7,666 nucleotides of DNA, taken from positions 1 through 7,666 of the forward strand of contig DLVL01000037.1 of assembly GCA_003444085.1 (NCBI GenBank). The letters run 5' to 3'. Numbering within the stretch: position 1 is the first letter of the stretch; each line of letters opens with the position of its first letter. Positions 5,126-7,666 of the stretch are shown here, piece by piece. The notes beneath the pieces were generated by a model, which saw nothing but the letters and a program-made list of their open reading frames with translations, was not told the DNA's origin and made no database searches. The translations under genes were made by a program, and so were the position numbers. The stretch is from Kosmotogaceae bacterium (GTDB lineage: Bacteria > Thermotogota > Thermotogae > Petrotogales > Kosmotogaceae).

Positions 5126-5889
5126 TGAACACCTCCGTCAAGAGTCGAGAGAATTCTTGCTCCCTTTTCCTCAACAACCACAGTGTGTTCAAAGTGTGCC
5201 GCCGTGGATCTGTCTGTGGTAACGGCGGTCCATCCGTCCTCCAAAACAACTACGGAATAATCTCCTCTCGAAATCATCGGTTCTATGGCGAGCGTCATTC
5301 CTTCACGAATAATTGGGCCAGTCCCAGCTTTTCCATAGTTCGGTATCTGAGGGTCTTCGTGCAAAAACGCTCCTACTCCATGCCCAACATAGTCTCTTAT
5401 AACAGAGAGATTGAAGCTCTCGACATGAGTTTGAATAGCGTGACCGATATCCCCCACGCGGTTTCCAGGTTTTGCTGCTTCTATTCCGATGTAAAGAGCT
5501 CTGTGTGTTTCTTTCACCAGTACTTCATCAGCTTCATCCCGGAAATCTTTCACAACATATGTGTAAGCAGCATCTCCAATATACCCTGACTTGACAACCC
5601 CACAATCCACAGACACGATATCCCCTGCTCCAAAGACCTTTTCTTTGAGGGGTAGACCATGCACTACTTCTTCGTTTATGGACACCGTCAAAGCAAACCC
5701 ATAGCCTCTGTATCCCATAAAAGCCGGTTTGGCAGAGCGTTTTGCCATGTGTTCGAGAGCTTTTCTCTCAAGCACAGACGCATCTGAACCTTCCACAACA
5801 TATTCAGACAGCATGCTCAGAACCTCAGCCACTATTTTGGAAGCATGTTCTATCTTGAGGATCTCATTGGGGGATTTCAGTCTCATCAT
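5122..5889 (-). CDS. map: Methionine aminopeptidase, type I
   Basis: Removes the N-terminal Met from new proteins when the second residue is small; cytosolic and dinuclear-metal dependent. It is 255 residues and lacks an N-terminal zinc-finger extension, so it is the short type Ia form. The five metal ligands are visible: D95 (SVDCG), D106 (IGDAA), H170 (GHGVG), E203 (IEPM) and E234 (FEHTV). H77 in VVHGLP matches the conserved substrate-site histidine. The start has two consecutive ATGs (5889-5887 and 5886-5884); the first lies 1 nt after the adk stop, with GGAG about 10 nt upstream. Either may be used. The end overlaps infA by 4 nt. Confidence 0.98.
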   Translation of the reverse strand: MMRLKSPNEILKIEHASKIVAEVLSMLSEYVVEGSDASVLERKALEHMAKRSAKPAFMGYRGYGFALTVSINEEVVHGLPLKEKVFGAGDIVSVDCGVVKSGYIGDAAYTYVVKDFRDEADEVLVKETHRALYIGIEAAKPGNRVGDIGHAIQTHVESFNLSVIRDYVGHGVGAFLHEDPQIPNYGKAGTGPIIREGMTLAIEPMISRGDYSVVVLEDGWTAVTTDRSTAAHFEHTVVVEEKGARILSTLDGGVQ

Positions 5890-5890
5890 A

Positions 5891-6538
5891 TCATGTTTTC
5901 TCCAGATGTTCGAAGATCTTCTCTGCTACAATGTCAACTGACTCTGACCCATCAACTATGAAGAGCTTCCCTTCGCGTCGAAATTCTTCAATTACTGGCG
6001 CTGTCTTATCCATGTAGAGACGGTAACGCATCCTTACGGTTTCAGCTTCATCGTCACTTCTTTGTACAAGACTCACAGAACAACTATCGCAGAGTTCATC
6101 GTTTTCTGGCTTCAGTGATATCAAGTTGTATACCGCGCCACATTTGGGACACACACGTCTGTTTGAGATTCTCTCGACAACTTCTTGCTCAGATGCATTG
6201 ACCAGAATCATAGATGTCAGGGACTTACCCAAGTCCTTGAGGATTTCCTCAAGATGCGAAACCTGTCTCCTGGTCCTGGGGTAACCATCCAATATAAAAC
6301 CGTCTCTAGTATCATCTTTAGCAAGCCGTTCTTTGACAACTTCCTTCATAACTTCATCGGTCACGAGATCTCCCTTGTCCAGGATCTCTTCAACCCTGTG
6401 TCCGAGCTCTGTTCCACTTCTCACAGCTTCCCTGAGCATATCACCAGTAGAGACATGTGGAATACCATATCTTGCTGCAATTCGTTCTGCCTGCGTCCCT
6501 TTGCCTGCACCGGGAGGACCCATCAGTACGATATTCAT
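5891..6538 (-). CDS. adk: Adenylate kinase, zinc-LID form
   Basis: Catalyses ATP + AMP to 2 ADP in the cytosol. It is 215 residues. The P-loop GPPGAGKGT is at 7-15, the AMP-site segment STGDMLR at 30-36 and GYPRTRRQ at 85-92 (GFPRT in most family members). The LID carries C130-X2-C133 and C150-X2-C153, a complete four-cysteine zinc site as in Gram-positive and many thermophile enzymes. QRSDDEAETVRMRY at 159-172 supplies the catalytic arginines. GGAGGAG precedes the ATG and lies within the last codons of secY, only 3 nt of spacer separating the two genes. Confidence 0.98.
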   Translation of the reverse strand: MNIVLMGPPGAGKGTQAERIAARYGIPHVSTGDMLREAVRSGTELGHRVEEILDKGDLVTDEVMKEVVKERLAKDDTRDGFILDGYPRTRRQVSHLEEILKDLGKSLTSMILVNASEQEVVERISNRRVCPKCGAVYNLISLKPENDELCDSCSVSLVQRSDDEAETVRMRYRLYMDKTAPVIEEFRREGKLFIVDGSESVDIVAEKIFEHLEKT

Positions 6539-6541
6539 GCT

Positions 6542-7666
6542 CTATCTCCTCCCTCTGAGTCTTCCCTTCTTCACAAAACCCTCGTAGTGCCTGACAATAA
6601 GGTGAGACTCGATTTGCTGGAGTATATCAAGGGCAACTCCTACAGCTATAAGTGTTGAGGTTCCGCCAATCATTATCGGGACGCCGACAAAACCCTGAAT
6701 TGCCGACGGCAAAAGCGCAATTATAACCAGGAAGAGAGCTCCCATAAACGTGACTCTTGAAAGAACCCTGCTGATATACTGCTCTGTCGGATAACCCGGG
6801 CGAATTCCGGGAACGTAGCCTCCATAATTCTTTATGTTGTTCGATACATCTTTAACGTCGAAAACCAGCGTACTGTAAAAGTATGTGAAAAAGAATACTA
6901 GCAGACCGTAGAGTGTCAGGTACAGAGGAGAGGTCATGCCAAAAAGACGCCCAAGCAAATTCCCTTCCGGGAGTACACTGGCAATCATCTGAGGAAGCGT
7001 CATTATCGCCGAAGCGAATATTATCGGAATTACTCCACCCTGATTGACTTTTATCGGTATGTGGGTTGACACCCCGCCATACACTCTTCTGCCAGCAACA
7101 CGCCTTGCATATTGCACCTCTATCCGCCGCTCACCCATTTGGATGTATATTATTCCTATGATTGTCAAGATAGTAATCCCAATGAGGACAATCCATTCCA
7201 GTGGGTTTGCTGCAACTATAGCTTGCACGATGTATTGTGGATATCTCGCAACTATTCCTGCAAAGATCAGAACGGAAATCCCATTCCCTATACCTTTTTC
7301 GGTAATTCTCTCACCAAGCCACATAAGGAACATAGTTCCGCCAACAAGAGATGTAGTTGCCAGAAGAACGAAGAGCATTCTGTTTGGCACAGCCACTAAT
7401 GCAACATTTCCCGACAAAGAAAGAGTCAATAGAAAGGACTGGAGAGTGGCTATGAAGATCGTTAAATATCGGGTAATCTTCTGATACTTCTTCTTGCCTT
7501 CCTCTCCTTCTTTCTGCATTTCTTTCAGGCTTGGAATAACAGAAGTCAGAAGTGTCAGCATGATTGAGGCGTTGATGTATGGGGTAACACTAAGTGCAAA
7601 TAGTGAAAAGTTCTCAAGAGCCCCGCCTGTGAAAACATCAAAGAAACCTATGAACCCACCTGCAGC
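6542..7666 (-). CDS. secY: Protein translocase subunit SecY (partial, N-terminus off the right edge)
   Basis: Central channel of the Sec translocon in the inner membrane. The visible 374 codons are open right to the window edge, so the true start lies outside. The Met at 7561 is internal. Roughly the first 50-60 residues, including transmembrane segment 1, are missing. Numbering from the edge, membrane segments 2-10 fall near 19-41, 68-86, 99-116, 127-143, 158-176, 210-232, 249-270, 306-322 and 331-351. Family landmarks are TGGALENFSLFALSVTPYI, WLGERITEKGIGNGIS (116-131), the cytosolic loop QYARRVAGRRVYGG (185-198), NQGGVIPIIFAS and VPGIRPGYPTEQYI, with R289 matching E. coli R357. It ends RGRR, TAG, followed at once by adk. 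Confidence 0.98.
   Translation of the reverse strand, partial: AAGGFIGFFDVFTGGALENFSLFALSVTPYINASIMLTLLTSVIPSLKEMQKEGEEGKKKYQKITRYLTIFIATLQSFLLTLSLSGNVALVAVPNRMLFVLLATTSLVGGTMFLMWLGERITEKGIGNGISVLIFAGIVARYPQYIVQAIVAANPLEWIVLIGITILTIIGIIYIQMGERRIEVQYARRVAGRRVYGGVSTHIPIKVNQGGVIPIIFASAIMTLPQMIASVLPEGNLLGRLFGMTSPLYLTLYGLLVFFFTYFYSTLVFDVKDVSNNIKNYGGYVPGIRPGYPTEQYISRVLSRVTFMGALFLVIIALLPSAIQGFVGVPIMIGGTSTLIAVGVALDILQQIESHLIVRHYEGFVKKGRLRGRR

Noticed and set aside
5059..5589. 176-codon open frame on the plus strand
   Set aside because: It lies antisense across map and infA, which are certain by motif, and its translation has no recognisable domain.
6185..6658. 157-codon open frame on the plus strand
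   Set aside because: It is antisense to adk and the end of secY. It is an artefact of codon composition.
7559..7561. Start of secY at the Met encoded here
   Set aside because: The frame is open for 35 more codons to the window edge, and those residues are typical SecY (TGGALENFSLFALSVTPYI), so this Met is internal.
1..7666. CRISPR array, insertion sequence, toxin-antitoxin or defence genes, tRNA or rRNA
   Set aside because: No spaced direct repeats, transposase motifs, terminal inverted repeats or RNA-gene signatures were seen. Nearly all of the sequence is accounted for by conserved housekeeping genes.

Overview
The window is a housekeeping stretch of a bacterial chromosome, and every gene I can support lies on the minus strand. 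It is the distal part of the spc operon followed by the alpha operon. In transcription order the genes are secY (5' end cut off at the right edge), adk, map, infA, rpmJ, rpsM, rpsK, rpsD, rpoA, rplQ, a small transaldolase (tal), and rho (3' end cut off at the left edge).

Organism: the gene order rpoA-rplQ-(tal)-rho, the RpoA N-terminus (M-I-x-F-V-x-P-K), the zinc-binding forms of S4, L36 and adenylate kinase, and base composition in the mid-40s % GC by eye suggest the phylum Thermotogota, most likely a mesophilic Kosmotogaceae/Mesotoga type. This is family-level recollection, not a database match.

Layout: 7666-4880 carries secY, adk, map and infA, separated by 3 nt, 1 nt and a 4-nt ATGA overlap. 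infA overlaps rpmJ by another ATGA. rpmJ (38 codons) is followed by rpsM, rpsK, rpsD, rpoA and rplQ with gaps of 13, 19, 19, 34-46 and 15 nt, most preceded by a strong GGAGG-type ribosome site. tal follows rplQ after 31 nt and ends in a probable intrinsic terminator that overlaps its stop codon. About 100 nt of AT-rich sequence then precedes a well-formed ribosome site, a 13-codon leader ORF containing a hairpin, and the rho start codon, which overlaps the leader stop codon.

Function: the genes supply protein export (SecY), adenylate balance (Adk), N-terminal Met removal (Map), translation initiation (IF-1), ribosomal proteins L36, S13, S11, S4 and L17, the RNA polymerase alpha subunit, a pentose-phosphate enzyme, and the termination factor Rho.

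I see no mobile element, CRISPR array, defence system, tRNA or rRNA, and no convincing novel multi-gene system. The most interesting signals are small: the rho leader ORF and hairpin, the hairpin between the rpoA ribosome site and its ATG, and the placement of tal between rplQ and rho. No gene-free stretch exceeds 300 bases; the longest is the roughly 160-base tal-rho gap.
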